In this document: one piece after another, positions 60,140 through 64,000 of the stretch
Layout: every line of letters starts with the position of its first letter
How positions within the stretch are numbered: the first letter of the stretch is position 1
DNA from: Undaria pinnatifida
Lineage: Eukaryota > Sar > Phaeophyceae > Laminariales > Alariaceae
NCBI GenBank assembly: GCA_012845835.1
Contig: JABAKD010000030.1
Location: 10,267,805 to 10,331,804 of the forward strand
DNA: 64,000 bases
Direction: 5' to 3'
The notes under the pieces: generated by a model
What the model was told of the DNA's origin: nothing
The model's input: only the letters and a program-made list of their open reading frames with translations
Database searches by the model: none
Made by a program: the position numbers and the translations under genes

Positions 60140-61918
60140 CGATGACGAATGATGGCGATGACGATGATGATGATGATGATGATGGTGATAATGGTGATGA
60201 TGATGATGATGATGATGATGAAGATGATGATGATGGTAATGATGATGATGATGATGATGACGATGATGACAACGATGGTGACGATAATGATGGCGATGAC
60301 AATGATGACGGCGATAATGATGATAACAATGATGATGGTATGACAACGACGATGATGACGACCATCGTGATACTGATGAAGATGACGATGATGATGATGG
60401 TGATGATGATGAGGATGACGATCATGATAACGATGTTGATGATGATGACCGTGATGACGGTGAAGATGGTAATGATGACGATAATGATAACGATGGCGAT
60501 GATGACGATTATGGTGATGATAATACTGATGATGCTATCACATTAGCTCATTTCCCTGAAATCTAGCTCATGGTACAAAAAAAAATCTAAACAAAACATC
60601 CCAAGGGAAGAGAAAACAAGCACTTGGTTACAAACTTGGTTACAAACTATATGATGAGACGGCACATACAACATGTTTTCATCACCGTACATGGGTCCGA
60701 AAAGGTTTAACGCAGTTGTGTTAGCAACGGAGCTTCCGGACTGACGGATTGACGGACGGACCTTTAGAGCGTGGGTTAGATCGAGCTTGAGAAACCTTAG
60801 GGAGTGCGAGAGTAGGCGGGCGAAGGAGGCCGCCGTGTAGGGAGAACTGCGGACCTGCCGTTCGTCCCCGTGGCCGATCTGAGGGCACTGCGGAGCAACA
60901 GAGGGAGAGAGGGGGGAGGGGAGAGACAGATCGAGAGAGGGAGGGAGAGACAGGGAGAAAGATAGAGAGAGACAGAGGGGGGGGGGGGGAGGGGCAGAGA
61001 GAGGGAGACAGAGAGAGTAAGAGAGAGGGAAAGAGAAAGAGAAAGATAGAGGGTCGGTGAAGCAGCCGTTAAAACATTAGTTGAAGCAGTCATTGGAGCG
61101 GTTCATAAATCAGCCGGTATAGCAGTCGGAAAAGCAGTCCCAAAATAAAAACGCTGAAGCGCGCGAAACGCTCAAAAAATTGCCCCCCCCCCTCATCTCC
61201 TAAGCGATCAGTCGGACCCATCCGACTCGAAACCGAATTGAACCAACTCGAACCAAAAATCGAACCGAACCGAACCGAACCGAACCAAACCGAACCGAAC
61301 CGAACCGAACCGAACCGAACCGAACCGAACCGAACCGAACCGAACCGAACCGAACCGAACAGGAATCGAATCCAATCGGAACCGAATCGAATCGATTCGA
61401 CTCGACCCGAACAGTAACATCGAATCGGGTAAGACTGGACCGAACCCGACAACAGCAACCGAATCGGATAACATCGGACCGAATCGAGCCAAACCGAACC
61501 ACATCGAACCGAATCGAATCGGATCGAACCGAAAACTCACCCTTACGGACTCGGCATAGAAGCTACGAGACATAAACATCCAGAACGGCATGACCATGCT
61601 GGAGAAGGCCGTCGGCGTCAGCTGCAGCCGAGGGTGAAGGGTCATGGCCGTGCGTTCCTGTTTTCGTTTGGGGGTCGCGTTTTGTTTCAAATTGGTTTCC
61701 ATGAGAGCGCGCCGCTAGAGGGTGTGATTGAAACAAAAGCATACGCTTTGTATCTGGCACAGTACAACAAGGGAAAAGGGAAAGATTCAAGAAAAAAACG
61801 AAAAAAAAAACAACCGAAAAACGTTTCAACAAAGCATAACGTGCGTGCTATGAACAAAATAAGTATCTCCTTTCGCTACATGCAAGAGACAAGGGCAAAG
61901 ACTATAAAAAAGAAAGAC

Positions 61919-61997
<79 letters not shown>

Positions 61998-62023
61998 CCA
62001 CCACCACCACCACCACCACCACC

Positions 62024-62059
<36 letters not shown>

Positions 62060-63747
62060 TCATCATCATCAAGAACGTGGAGAGGGCGCGCGGGCGGTGG
62101 GGGGGGGTGGAGGGAGTCGGAAGAGGCAAGAAAAAAGGGGAAAATCGAGCAGCACCGGCCACAAAAGCTGAAGGCTGGGAAATATACCCATCCCCCCAGC
62201 CCTGTCCCCCCCTCCCCGCAGCTTTACAACACGTCGTGTTGAGTCTCTTCATCATTTTCTGTTTCTCCACCTCTCGTCCTACTTTGTGTGCGAGTGGCCC
62301 CCCCTTCCCCCCCTCCCATGCCTGTCTGCCATTTATTTAGCATACCTTTGAGCCGACGTAGGCGCCAGCTAACCCGTCGATCAGACACGCCTGCTTCCAA
62401 GCGAGACGCAGACGCTGCCCAACATCCCCCAAGGTTTTGTTATTTCCTTGGCTGCCGTTACAGGCATGATCGCTCTTGCTGGCACTCTTCGCCATCTGCG
62501 CGGCTTCAAGCATGCTGTGGAAGAAACCCACAGCGGGAGAGATGCCGTCTACCGGAACAACGCCTTGATGTACAGAAGGACAAAACAGAGCAAAACACGT
62601 GGTACAAATAAAAAAACAGACATACACAAATCTAAACATTCACATTCACACAAGCAAAAATCCACGTCGAACAACTTCAGAAAACACGCACATAATTGTG
62701 ACAGCAAAAACATACCAACCACAAACAATAATACTAAATGATGCGTGTATACATCACACACAGGCCGCCACGCAAGCAGCCGCAACGCATTGAAGTTTGC
62801 ACACACGCAATCAAGACGCGTCCAATGAGCGACGTACGTTTTTTTGGCGAACACGTTTATACCCACATATGTTCTCGTTCTCACGCACACACATACACAT
62901 ATATAGAGGGTAGCCGGGCATGGTTCTACACCAGCCACCGTGCGCAATGGCTCATCGAACCCGCCTCGTCCATGCATGAGCTCTTCGGCGCCTCTCCACC
63001 CATCCCACCCGCCATCTGAACACAACAATTTCCTCTTCCAACAAAATACGCGTCTTCTGTATGAATACGGAAACACCCAGCGGCCAAGAGCAAGAGGTGA
63101 GACAATACCAGGTACATATGTACAAGGTCCACAGCCACAAGTATAGCCAACTCCCCCTTTCCCCCCCGTTTCTTCCTCCTCCTACCCCCCCCAACACCCC
63201 CGCTCCCCTCCCCCACCCCCTTTCTAGCTACACTACACCAGTGCACAACACCATGTCACCTCGCCGTCATGTTCAGAAAAACTTTCAGTCATGCTAAAAA
63301 AAACACCATAATTCACCACGACCAACCACGACCCTACCAAACCCACAACCCCGCCAAAATCACCACCTCACCGCAAAAAAAAAACATGACCTCGAAAAAA
63401 CAAAACCACGACCCCCCCCCCCCCCCCTCCCGTCGCCCAACCAAAAACAATCCCCAATTCACTCACCCAGCAGTAAAGCGCACCCCTGCACCTGCGTGGT
63501 GCACCAATCATCCTCCATCAGGAGGCGGAACGCCGCGGCGCTATCCTCCAAGTCACTTTCTTCGAAATCCGCGACAGCACATAACGCCTCAGCAGGGGAA
63601 AACCTGCGCTTGCGGGAAGCTCCGCTCCTCCTGAGGTCCGTTCTTAAGATGGCGTGAGGGGCTGGTTTAAGGAGGGGGGACGCGGCGATGACTACGTTCA
63701 GGACCCCCAGTGTCTCCGACAAGTCCGAGAAGTCGATGAGGTCGAAT
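27556..63747 (-). CDS. Large multi-exon gene with C-terminal MYND zinc finger, 5' end off window (gene span)
   Basis: Minus-strand join of 21 exons from 63,747 down to the TGA at 27,556-27,558, about 3.1 kb of coding sequence. Every junction from 63,467 to 41,449 and from 34,637 to 27,556 is phase-consistent at GT-AG sites. One exon linking 41,449 to 34,779 was not found. The only recognised domain is the MYND finger, split between the last two exons: CSTCG, CMQC, YCSKAC, H and C in the order C-x2-C...C-x2-C...C-x3-C...H-x3-C. MYND fingers bind proline-rich partners or occur in methyltransferases (SMYD), ubiquitin proteases and chromatin cofactors. The ~1,000 residues before it show no SET, USP or ankyrin signature that I can see, and are enriched in hydrophobic helices (LLSHSLRFLKLDL, LHVHLYLLNLY). 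Function is unknown. Introns hold several transposons. Confidence 0.82.
28250..28380 (+). repeat. Dispersed repeat with GC hairpin end, copy B (3' flank of last MYND intron)
   Basis: Contains ctcttggcattttcaag and, about 70 bases on, gcgtagcgggcggaagccgc followed by ccgcggagcg. Related to 22.9 kb (inverted) and 35.9 kb. It lies inside the intron before the last MYND exon. Confidence 0.6.
28545..28690. repeat. Three tandem ~48-base repeats (CCGCAGTAGGT)
   Basis: Units of 'tactggttccgcagtaggtt' plus 'gattgtaccgactccgcagt' recur with small changes. Intronic. Confidence 0.75.
29272..29352 (-). CDS. MYND gene, penultimate exon (first half of finger)
   Basis: LPAEPPCSTCGKSDAKKRCM then QCKNAH, with partial codons at both ends. 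It follows a long T-rich tract ending ctgcctttag and ends CACT/GTGAGT. It supplies the first two Cys pairs of the MYND finger. The join to the last exon regenerates AHYCSKAC, exactly the family pattern. Confidence 0.93.
29695..29782. repeat. AACCA pentanucleotide microsatellite
   Basis: About 15 copies of AACCA/ACCCA units directly after the splice donor at 29,782 (on the minus strand, TGGTT units). Confidence 0.85.
29783..29910 (-). CDS. MYND gene, exon (ARFERVQK)
   Basis: GYRKDEPFAGVDPRTAATLL then KAGMTKMPCTTAGWARFERV and QK plus one base. Donor AAGG/GTGGGT. The phase joins correctly to the next exon to give QKGLPAEPPC. The acceptor (accgtag) lies in a CCGTAA minisatellite and lacks a pyrimidine tract, so the 5' boundary is less sure; an alternative is the AG just before GACGAG. 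Confidence 0.75.
29911..30000. repeat. CCGTAA/CCGTTA minisatellite
   Basis: About 14 hexamer copies of ccgtaa or ccgtta abut the acceptor of the neighbouring exon. Expansion here would sit at the splice site. Confidence 0.85.
30412..30458 (-). CDS. MYND gene, probable short exon
   Basis: LNSQEGIRLRYLLDKP with acceptor accttccag and donor CC/GTGATC. It is phase 0 at the start, as required by the upstream exon, and phase 2 at the end, as required by the next. The donor is weak; reading on meets TGA two bases later, so either this splice is real or the fragment is chance. Confidence 0.5.
31619..31843 (-). CDS. MYND gene, exon (75 codons)
   Basis: DLPDYVSSALRGMPWAGLLQ, SMYRAVLPTLVPSAGWIDPG, VTGQGCGEFRSPPQPWSQRA, ending APGSIVE. 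Acceptor ttgcccccgcag, donor GAG/GTGACA, phase 0/0. No family recognised. Confidence 0.85.
32210..32515. repeat. CAACAA/CCAACA-rich low-complexity tract
   Basis: About 300 bases of degenerate CAACAN and CCACAA repeats in an intron. Read on the minus strand they give long poly-Val/Leu/Cys frames that are artefacts. Confidence 0.9.
32768..33052 (-). CDS. MYND gene, exon (95 codons)
   Basis: Begins SNECLLLDVCVAWAADDSSD, includes GGSLRLHDGETDLLNHLLPM and YWHQPDCLYRNPKHSAADMW, and ends SLPMCRCGAGK. Acceptor tctccag, donor AAG/GTGCGG, phase 0/0. It is Cys- and His-rich near the end but shows no standard finger spacing. It is preceded on the minus strand by a C-run-rich tract. Confidence 0.88.
33350..33670. 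repeat. CAAGAC and GGCAA microsatellites
   Basis: Successive hexamer (ccaaga) and pentamer (ggcaa) arrays with transitional mixed units. Intronic. Confidence 0.9.
34637..34779 (-). CDS. MYND gene, exon (WSFQRPWRWLKLDTGFW)
   Basis: SGWSFQRPWRWLKLDTGFWM then LLYVEDVLVDE, donor GAG/GTAAGC, phase 0 at the end. The right boundary given is the best acceptor (tatcaattcag). Two other AGs (ending the exon at 34,757 or 34,727) are possible, and none fits phase 0 of exon 41,449-41,532, so an intervening exon is missing. Confidence 0.7.
34920..34975. repeat. CAGTA pentamer microsatellite
   Basis: Runs of agtacagtacagtac. Intronic. Confidence 0.8.
35330..36012 (+). repeat. Dispersed repeat, copy C (GTGCTGTGCC tracts plus GC hairpin)
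   Basis: Two related GC-rich tracts (35,340-35,470 and 35,600-35,670: gctcagcagcgcagcg ... gtgctgtgcc), then ggcattatcaaatcgct (about 35,882) and gagcgtagcgggcggcgtca (about 35,966). This is the same module order as 22.9-23.4 kb, inverted. Confidence 0.65.
37055..37330 (+). repeat. 5' long terminal repeat
   Basis: Starts TGTGGTCGTC and matches 40,665-40,990 along its length (ggatactgctgcttgttctg, cccgtggtaaagggtc, ctccccgcggtggc, gagatagatcaaaccc, cagttcccaataa). The 3' copy has about 60 extra bases near its start. The two copies differ at several percent of sites, so the insertion is old. Confidence 0.85.
38030..38782 (+). pseudogene. gag-like ORF 1 of the LTR element, one in-frame stop
   Basis: Reads FDYDKLALAVLRCISSPRKE, then HKCYIRDHIPSFVWQWMRI, SVRISDEDLSDCLHICAFPK, a TAG at 38,393, then resumes in the same frame with LVGPLFGAMCKIVAEAGPTE and LLTRMFLYARSPDMFRHACT. 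Mostly helical, which fits a capsid-like protein. No zinc knuckle was seen. Identification rests on position between LTRs, not on similarity I can verify. Confidence 0.55.
38775..39230 (+). CDS. ORF 2 of the LTR element, unknown
   Basis: The ATG overlaps the TAA of ORF 1 (ATGGATAA), shifted by one base. Product MDNLSYSHSDNLSDSHSGSR, Ser-rich and basic, then GGYAGRTIQRKTSQGVRRA, ending LDGTIRGGGVVLHPTSSRA. No recognised domain. Could be a nucleic-acid-binding Gag tail. Confidence 0.45.
   Translation: MDNLSYSHSDNLSDSHSGSRRYQQSSSVSNGSHFCPSRGATGITKNRGGYAGRTIQRKTSQGVRRAGGTPSSAWHNNIYPAFSRVIFSGSVGLLPWDISNLRLSVNTHLFCPMDDTADRCSGFVSSYDPDGTLDGTIRGGGVVLHPTSSRA
39253..39980 (+). pseudogene. Degenerate acidic repeat ORFs of the LTR element
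   Basis: Frames 39,253-39,603, 39,524-39,802 and 39,561-39,977 contain repeated blocks 'DVCEESEIVAGTPVVVP' and 'DACEEPEIVVDIQVAVP', about 44 codons apart, so the DNA is a tandem repeat. Frameshifts prevent a single product. Confidence 0.45.
40665..40992 (+). repeat. 3' long terminal repeat
   Basis: Starts TGTGGTCGTC directly after a G-rich tract and ends near cccaataatgctcag. Partner of 37,055-37,330. The exact 3' end and target-site duplication could not be fixed: aatta precedes the 5' LTR and aataa overlaps the 3' end. Confidence 0.85.
41449..41532 (-). CDS. MYND gene, exon (28 codons)
   Basis: NWREFMQQPVTYPALAALNN then NFGTFIGQ. Acceptor gtcgttggcag, donor CAG/GTGCGT, phase 0/0. The start phase fits exon 41,981-42,062. 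The next exon downstream is not identified. Confidence 0.85.
41981..42062 (-). CDS. MYND gene, exon (27 codons)
   Basis: One base completes Trp, then SFPVRSAGGGMRLAPSVHVT and PVVNQIM. Acceptor cgttgtcag, donor ATG/GTGAGG. It was found because the upstream exon ends in phase 2 and the downstream one starts in phase 0; this fragment supplies exactly that. Without it the upstream exon would read straight into TGA. Confidence 0.78.
43445..44555 (+). mobile_element. Relative of the 21.8-kb inverted-repeat element
   Basis: Left end 43,445-43,690 matches 21,830-22,070. Then come tandem ~115-base units (43,840-44,040: gctcaatttgtgcgtggaaa, aatccttcaaggggataaat, gaaagaatgcaccagtttat), long G runs (44,095-44,280) and a directly oriented terminal fragment at 44,470-44,555. 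No transposase. Confidence 0.7.
44815..45335 (+). repeat. Further fragments of the same terminal sequence
   Basis: Diverged copies of 'gtcagctgtgagttcgataa ... actcatctttgcaagctgcg' at 44,823-44,885, 45,200-45,225 and 45,265-45,325. Confidence 0.65.
45400..46960. repeat. Degenerate tandem repeats with GGTGAGAGATAATCTTCACAGCC
   Basis: Six or more copies (about 45,410, 45,508, 45,612, 46,086, 46,180, 46,290) of a 100-130 base unit with gaacgagtgattccccat, a ggactgctgggtgagagata block and acagccaaacgatcgac. Later units turn into gctggtacctctcacgcgat / gcgatggggcgcagattaat forms. No coding role seen. Confidence 0.7.
47276..48017 (+). pseudogene. ORF 1 of a tyrosine-recombinase element (gag-like, coiled coil)
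   Basis: Starts MRGKSSGASSRSGG and runs to a G7 tract at 47,435, where one base too many shifts the frame. The second frame continues NGGRLEKIEDSTAENGGRLE (a tandem duplication of 33 bases), a leucine-rich helix, then DKLWLKERITAWKNPNLRAF and QLPGVFKNTALASSAVLEQV. It ends VTSHREANHQAI and TAA. No known domain. The copy of the repeat beside the G7 tract has G6, so the shift could be a recent mutation or a sequencing error. Confidence 0.6.
48018..48551 (+). CDS. ORF 2 of the element, CCCH zinc-finger protein
   Basis: The ATG follows the TAA of ORF 1 with no gap and in the same frame. Product of 177 residues: MPVHKVRIARVINKDPEDCS near the start, a basic stretch EGRAVKRARKDEDS (nuclear-localisation-like), then CGWASWGGCRFEPKGDPCKY RH, a C-x7-C-x8-C-x3-H finger, and a Gly/Ser-rich tail. 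CCCH fingers bind RNA, so a nucleocapsid-like role is possible. ORF 1 and ORF 2 may be one protein split by a single stop codon. Confidence 0.6.
   Translation: MPVHKVRIARVINKDPEDCSTAVHDAALSVKSNWHEPPGIYELPGAAVPTRAKIGAYIDAGWQEHVDIHKEPVAPREKEGRAVKRARKDEDSAQLPSCGWASWGGCRFEPKGDPCKYRHDPTDKFREQKESGGGASGATHKKPKTGVRTVPSASASGDGEGSGKGGSSAKSSKGDDE
48940..49765 (+). pseudogene. Decayed tyrosine recombinase, second copy
   Basis: In shifting frames: IKRVLQGISRSHTLAGTRPR, RLPISWDMLIKGHELISS, a stop, GGRVLWLCLGMS, ARSDEVFANGSDVVNPVHCL, TRSDVAFF, ADRVEVRFRGHKG. The catalytic part at 49,575-49,730 reads YALHALRIESASMLAAGG then MQREGRWKSDAYKVHTRNN. HxLR and the late Tyr correspond to the family's catalytic residues. 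Clearly homologous to 11,640-13,055 (SDVAFF/GDVAFF, VEVRFRG/VGVRFKG) but much diverged. Confidence 0.8.
49840..50035 (+). repeat. Direct repeat next to recombinase relic, copy 1
   Basis: ttggaccattcggtgtctca ... gtcagccagctgctttccct ... gatatatacaacaaa, about 90% like 50,503-50,703. Confidence 0.85.
50503..50703 (+). repeat. Direct repeat next to recombinase relic, copy 2
   Basis: Partner of 49,840-50,035. Both lie just downstream of the tyrosine recombinase, where Ngaro/PAT-type elements carry split direct repeats. I found no copy upstream of ORF 1. Confidence 0.85.
50705..51215 (+). repeat. Six tandem ~95-base repeats
   Basis: Each unit has cccgacgatttttggtt, aaggagccccgtca, an A-rich stretch and gcatctggtgaaacaagaaa. 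It lies inside the intron downstream of exon 51,360-51,445. Confidence 0.88.
51360..51445 (-). CDS. MYND gene, exon (28 codons)
   Basis: GYLPNPFVNVLQTVGFDGEK then LSPALMSN and two bases. Acceptor gtcgaaccag, donor TG/GTGAGA. If the donor were not used, translation would end SNW-TGA, so this could alternatively be the end of a separate gene; the perfect phase fit of 41,981-42,062 argues against that. Confidence 0.85.
51879..52079 (-). CDS. MYND gene, exon (67 codons)
   Basis: VQLTAPEKTDRGKGKKKNRG, RVEDLSRGGIDGGLRYVMVL, PYPIDSSLVRDVARDKDGLK, LEIPFKK. Acceptor ...ccccctcag, donor AAG/GTCAGT, phase 0/0. The Lys-rich stretch is a possible nuclear localisation signal. A G/C run lies just upstream on the minus strand (52,082-52,140). 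Confidence 0.88.
52430..52965. repeat. Three degenerate ~180-base tandem repeats
   Basis: Each unit contains 'acctcgagggcgcacggc' followed by a caagccc block, a 'tctcaagtccaggtt' block and an A-rich part. It starts exactly where the exon 52,974-53,079 ends; on the minus strand each unit reads (G)L.VIEPC.LE. Confidence 0.75.
52974..53079 (-). CDS. MYND gene, exon (35 codons)
   Basis: One base completes Arg, then KGNWMKPEDDTNHFLWTLQM and SNPAARALLADRQTS. Acceptor ctggtgatag, donor TCC/GTAGGC. Phases match both neighbours. Confidence 0.85.
53187..53240. repeat. GGGGT pentamer microsatellite
   Basis: Ten or more GGGGT/GGGTG units in an intron. Confidence 0.9.
53385..53640. repeat. CAACAG/CAGCAA low-complexity tract
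   Basis: Mixed CAACAR repeats give poly-Gln, poly-Thr or poly-Ala frames. Intronic. Confidence 0.85.
54460..54629 (-). CDS. MYND gene, exon (56 codons)
   Basis: PWPQRWAEQSARWEGLFRED, KGVEPGLGQIRVGKNYRYVI, TPSRPEIVPLRAECSR. Acceptor aacaaaacag, donor AG/GTGAGG; start phase 0, end phase 2. Confidence 0.88.
55864..56022 (-). CDS. MYND gene, exon (53 codons)
   Basis: DSAAGFEAPREVAKALDEAD, GLLFRTDLGIHQRTAVLFRP, PLVASKANTATLE. Acceptor ttttttatcag, donor GAG/GTAAGG, phase 0/0. Confidence 0.9.
56340..56815. repeat. CCCCA/CCCAA pentamer tract
   Basis: A 470-base stretch of degenerate CCCCACC and CCCAACC units with a pure (CCCCA)n core at about 56,600-56,690. It lies directly after the donor at 56,820 of the upstream exon. 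Confidence 0.9.
56820..57059 (-). CDS. MYND gene, exon (80 codons)
   Basis: DKRVLISSLHLCFVRAIRGS, RGPSGPGGVGPWYSIRDNLC, VSETKPDDPKAELMVSFVLA, TSTLLSHAAESEVVLELRLQ. Acceptor ctcctcag, donor CAG/GTGGGG, phase 0/0. A Gly/Pro-rich turn separates two helical halves. Confidence 0.9.
57495..57698 (-). CDS. MYND gene, exon (68 codons)
   Basis: AMAAPDVVRWTRECPWWDKK, PGPEGSALVPAGSPGVCRIV, MIAPRATVTIMQGLRDVALC, VVLDDTSQ. Acceptor gaaaccccag, donor CAG/GTTTGT, phase 0/0. A 20-base echo of its start (ggggcggccatcgcctg) recurs at about 57,827. Confidence 0.9.
58665..58769 (-). CDS. MYND gene, exon (35 codons)
   Basis: VLEDLHSNFPKGIHDADVVT then QLHVHLYLLNLYRTE. Acceptor gtggtgtacag, donor GAG/GTGAGA, phase 0/0. 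Confidence 0.9.
58810..58892. repeat. GGCGTGGGCGCAGGC minisatellite
   Basis: About a dozen hexamer units (ggcgtg, ggcgca). Intronic. Confidence 0.85.
59905..60540. repeat. GAT trinucleotide microsatellite, about 640 bases
   Basis: Interrupted (GAT)n with GAC, GGT and AAT variants. It produces 180-213 codon open frames on both strands (poly-Met/Asp, Ile/Ser, His), which are composition artefacts. It lies in the ~2-kb intron between exons 60,762 and 58,769. Confidence 0.95.
60762..60887 (-). CDS. MYND gene, exon (42 codons)
   Basis: CPQIGHGDERQVRSSPYTAA, SFARLLSHSLRFLKLDLTHA, LK. Acceptor ttgctccgcag, donor AAG/GTCCGT (weak), phase 0/0. Followed upstream by a GAGA-rich simple repeat (60,895-61,050). 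Confidence 0.75.
60895..61052. repeat. GAGA/GGGA purine tract
   Basis: Polypurine tract on the + strand, so a polypyrimidine tract before the acceptor of the exon at 60,887 on the coding strand. Confidence 0.9.
61255..61360. repeat. CGAAC pentamer microsatellite
   Basis: About 20 CGAAC units, passing into TCGAA-rich DNA up to 61,530. Intronic. Confidence 0.92.
61541..61621 (-). CDS. MYND gene, exon (27 codons)
   Basis: LTPTAFSSMVMPFWMFMSRS then FYAESVR. Acceptor cggctgcag, donor AGG/GTGAGT, phase 0/0. Hydrophobic, Met-rich segment, too short to call a membrane helix. Confidence 0.85.
61918..62070. repeat. CAA/ACC/CAT trinucleotide microsatellite
   Basis: (CAA)n, then (CCA)n, then (CAA)n, then (CAT)n, about 150 bases. 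Confidence 0.95.
62346..62549 (-). CDS. MYND gene, exon (68 codons)
   Basis: Two bases complete Asp, then GISPAVGFFHSMLEAAQMAK, SASKSDHACNGSQGNNKTLG, DVGQRLRLAWKQACLIDGLA, GAYVGSK. Acceptor gttccggtag, donor AAG/GTATGC. Phase fits both neighbours. Confidence 0.88.
63467..63747 (-). CDS. MYND gene, first exon inside the window (93 codons)
   Basis: FDLIDFSDLSETLGVLNVVI, AASPLLKPAPHAILRTDLRR, SGASRKRRFSPAEALCAVAD, FEESDLEDSAAAFRLLMEDD, WCTTQVQGCALLL. Acceptor ccaccccag, donor G/GTGAGT. It starts with one base of a split codon, so at least one more exon lies beyond 64,000. A GGGTT/GGGGT simple repeat (63,750-63,935) occupies the intron. Confidence 0.88.
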
Positions 63748-64000
63748 CTGGGGTGGGGGTCCCGGTGGGGTGGGGGTTGGGTGGGGTTGGGTGGGGTGGG
63801 GTGGAGTGGGATGAGTTGAGACGGGTTCAGTTGGACCTAGCTGGGCTGGGTTGGATTGGCTTGGGTTTATGGATTGGGTGAAGTTTGGTCAACTTTGGCT
63901 AAGTTTGGTTGGTTAAACTTTGGTTGGGTTAGCTCGGAGGGGGGGTGTACTCGGTTTGTGCATGGCCGTAGTCTTATGACCATAGGCCCTGTCATCCCTA

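Noticed and set aside
59871-60546. ORFs of 184 and 213 codons on opposite strands
   Set aside because: Both are translations of a GAT microsatellite.
61902-62270. Poly-Thr and poly-Leu ORFs
   Set aside because: Translations of the CAA/ACC microsatellite.
63750-63935. GGGTT/GGGGT run near the right edge as a telomere
   Set aside because: Units are irregular, lie in an intron and do not match the CCCTAA tracts elsewhere.

Overview
This is nuclear DNA of a eukaryote with spliceosomal GT-AG introns. It is dominated by introns, transposon remains and simple repeats. Neither real gene found is visible as one long ORF; both were recovered by joining conserved exon fragments whose splice sites and reading phases agree. 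Short coding exons (33-95 codons), 0.5-2 kb introns, poly-G runs, CCCTAA-type telomeric repeats and a C-terminal MYND finger suggest a stramenopile alga, perhaps a brown alga. That assignment is inference only; no marker settles it.

Layout. (1) About 1-20.8 kb, minus strand: the 5' two thirds of a 5'-nucleotidase domain-containing (NT5DC/cN-II, HAD superfamily) gene. Its first exon, carrying the DxDxT motif, lies at 20,094-20,832. Further exons lie at 3,987-4,084, 3,384-3,494, 1,891-2,048 and 759-845, and the 3' end is off the left edge. The 16-kb gap between exon 1 and the next exon holds a G-rich tandem array of short hairpins (about 7.8-11.6 kb), a decayed tyrosine-recombinase gene (11.6-13.1 kb), duplicated interspersed repeats and two interstitial telomeric repeats. 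(2) 20.8-27.5 kb: an intergenic gap with a terminal-inverted-repeat element and other repeats. (3) 27.56-63.75 kb, minus strand: one very large gene of at least 21 exons (about 1,000 residues) whose last two exons encode a MYND zinc finger. Its 5' end is off the right edge. One exon between 34.8 and 41.4 kb is missing from my model. Its introns hold a 3.9-kb LTR element with gag-like ORFs only (37.06-41.0 kb), a second tyrosine-recombinase element with a CCCH-finger ORF (47.3-49.8 kb), several tandem repeats and many microsatellites.

Both genes run leftwards and are not obviously related in function. The NT5DC protein should be a HAD-fold nucleotidase or phosphatase. The MYND protein is of unknown function outside its finger. 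The most unusual structure is the hairpin array, in which repeat arms change together so that pairing is kept. I saw no tRNA, rRNA, CRISPR array or prokaryotic feature.
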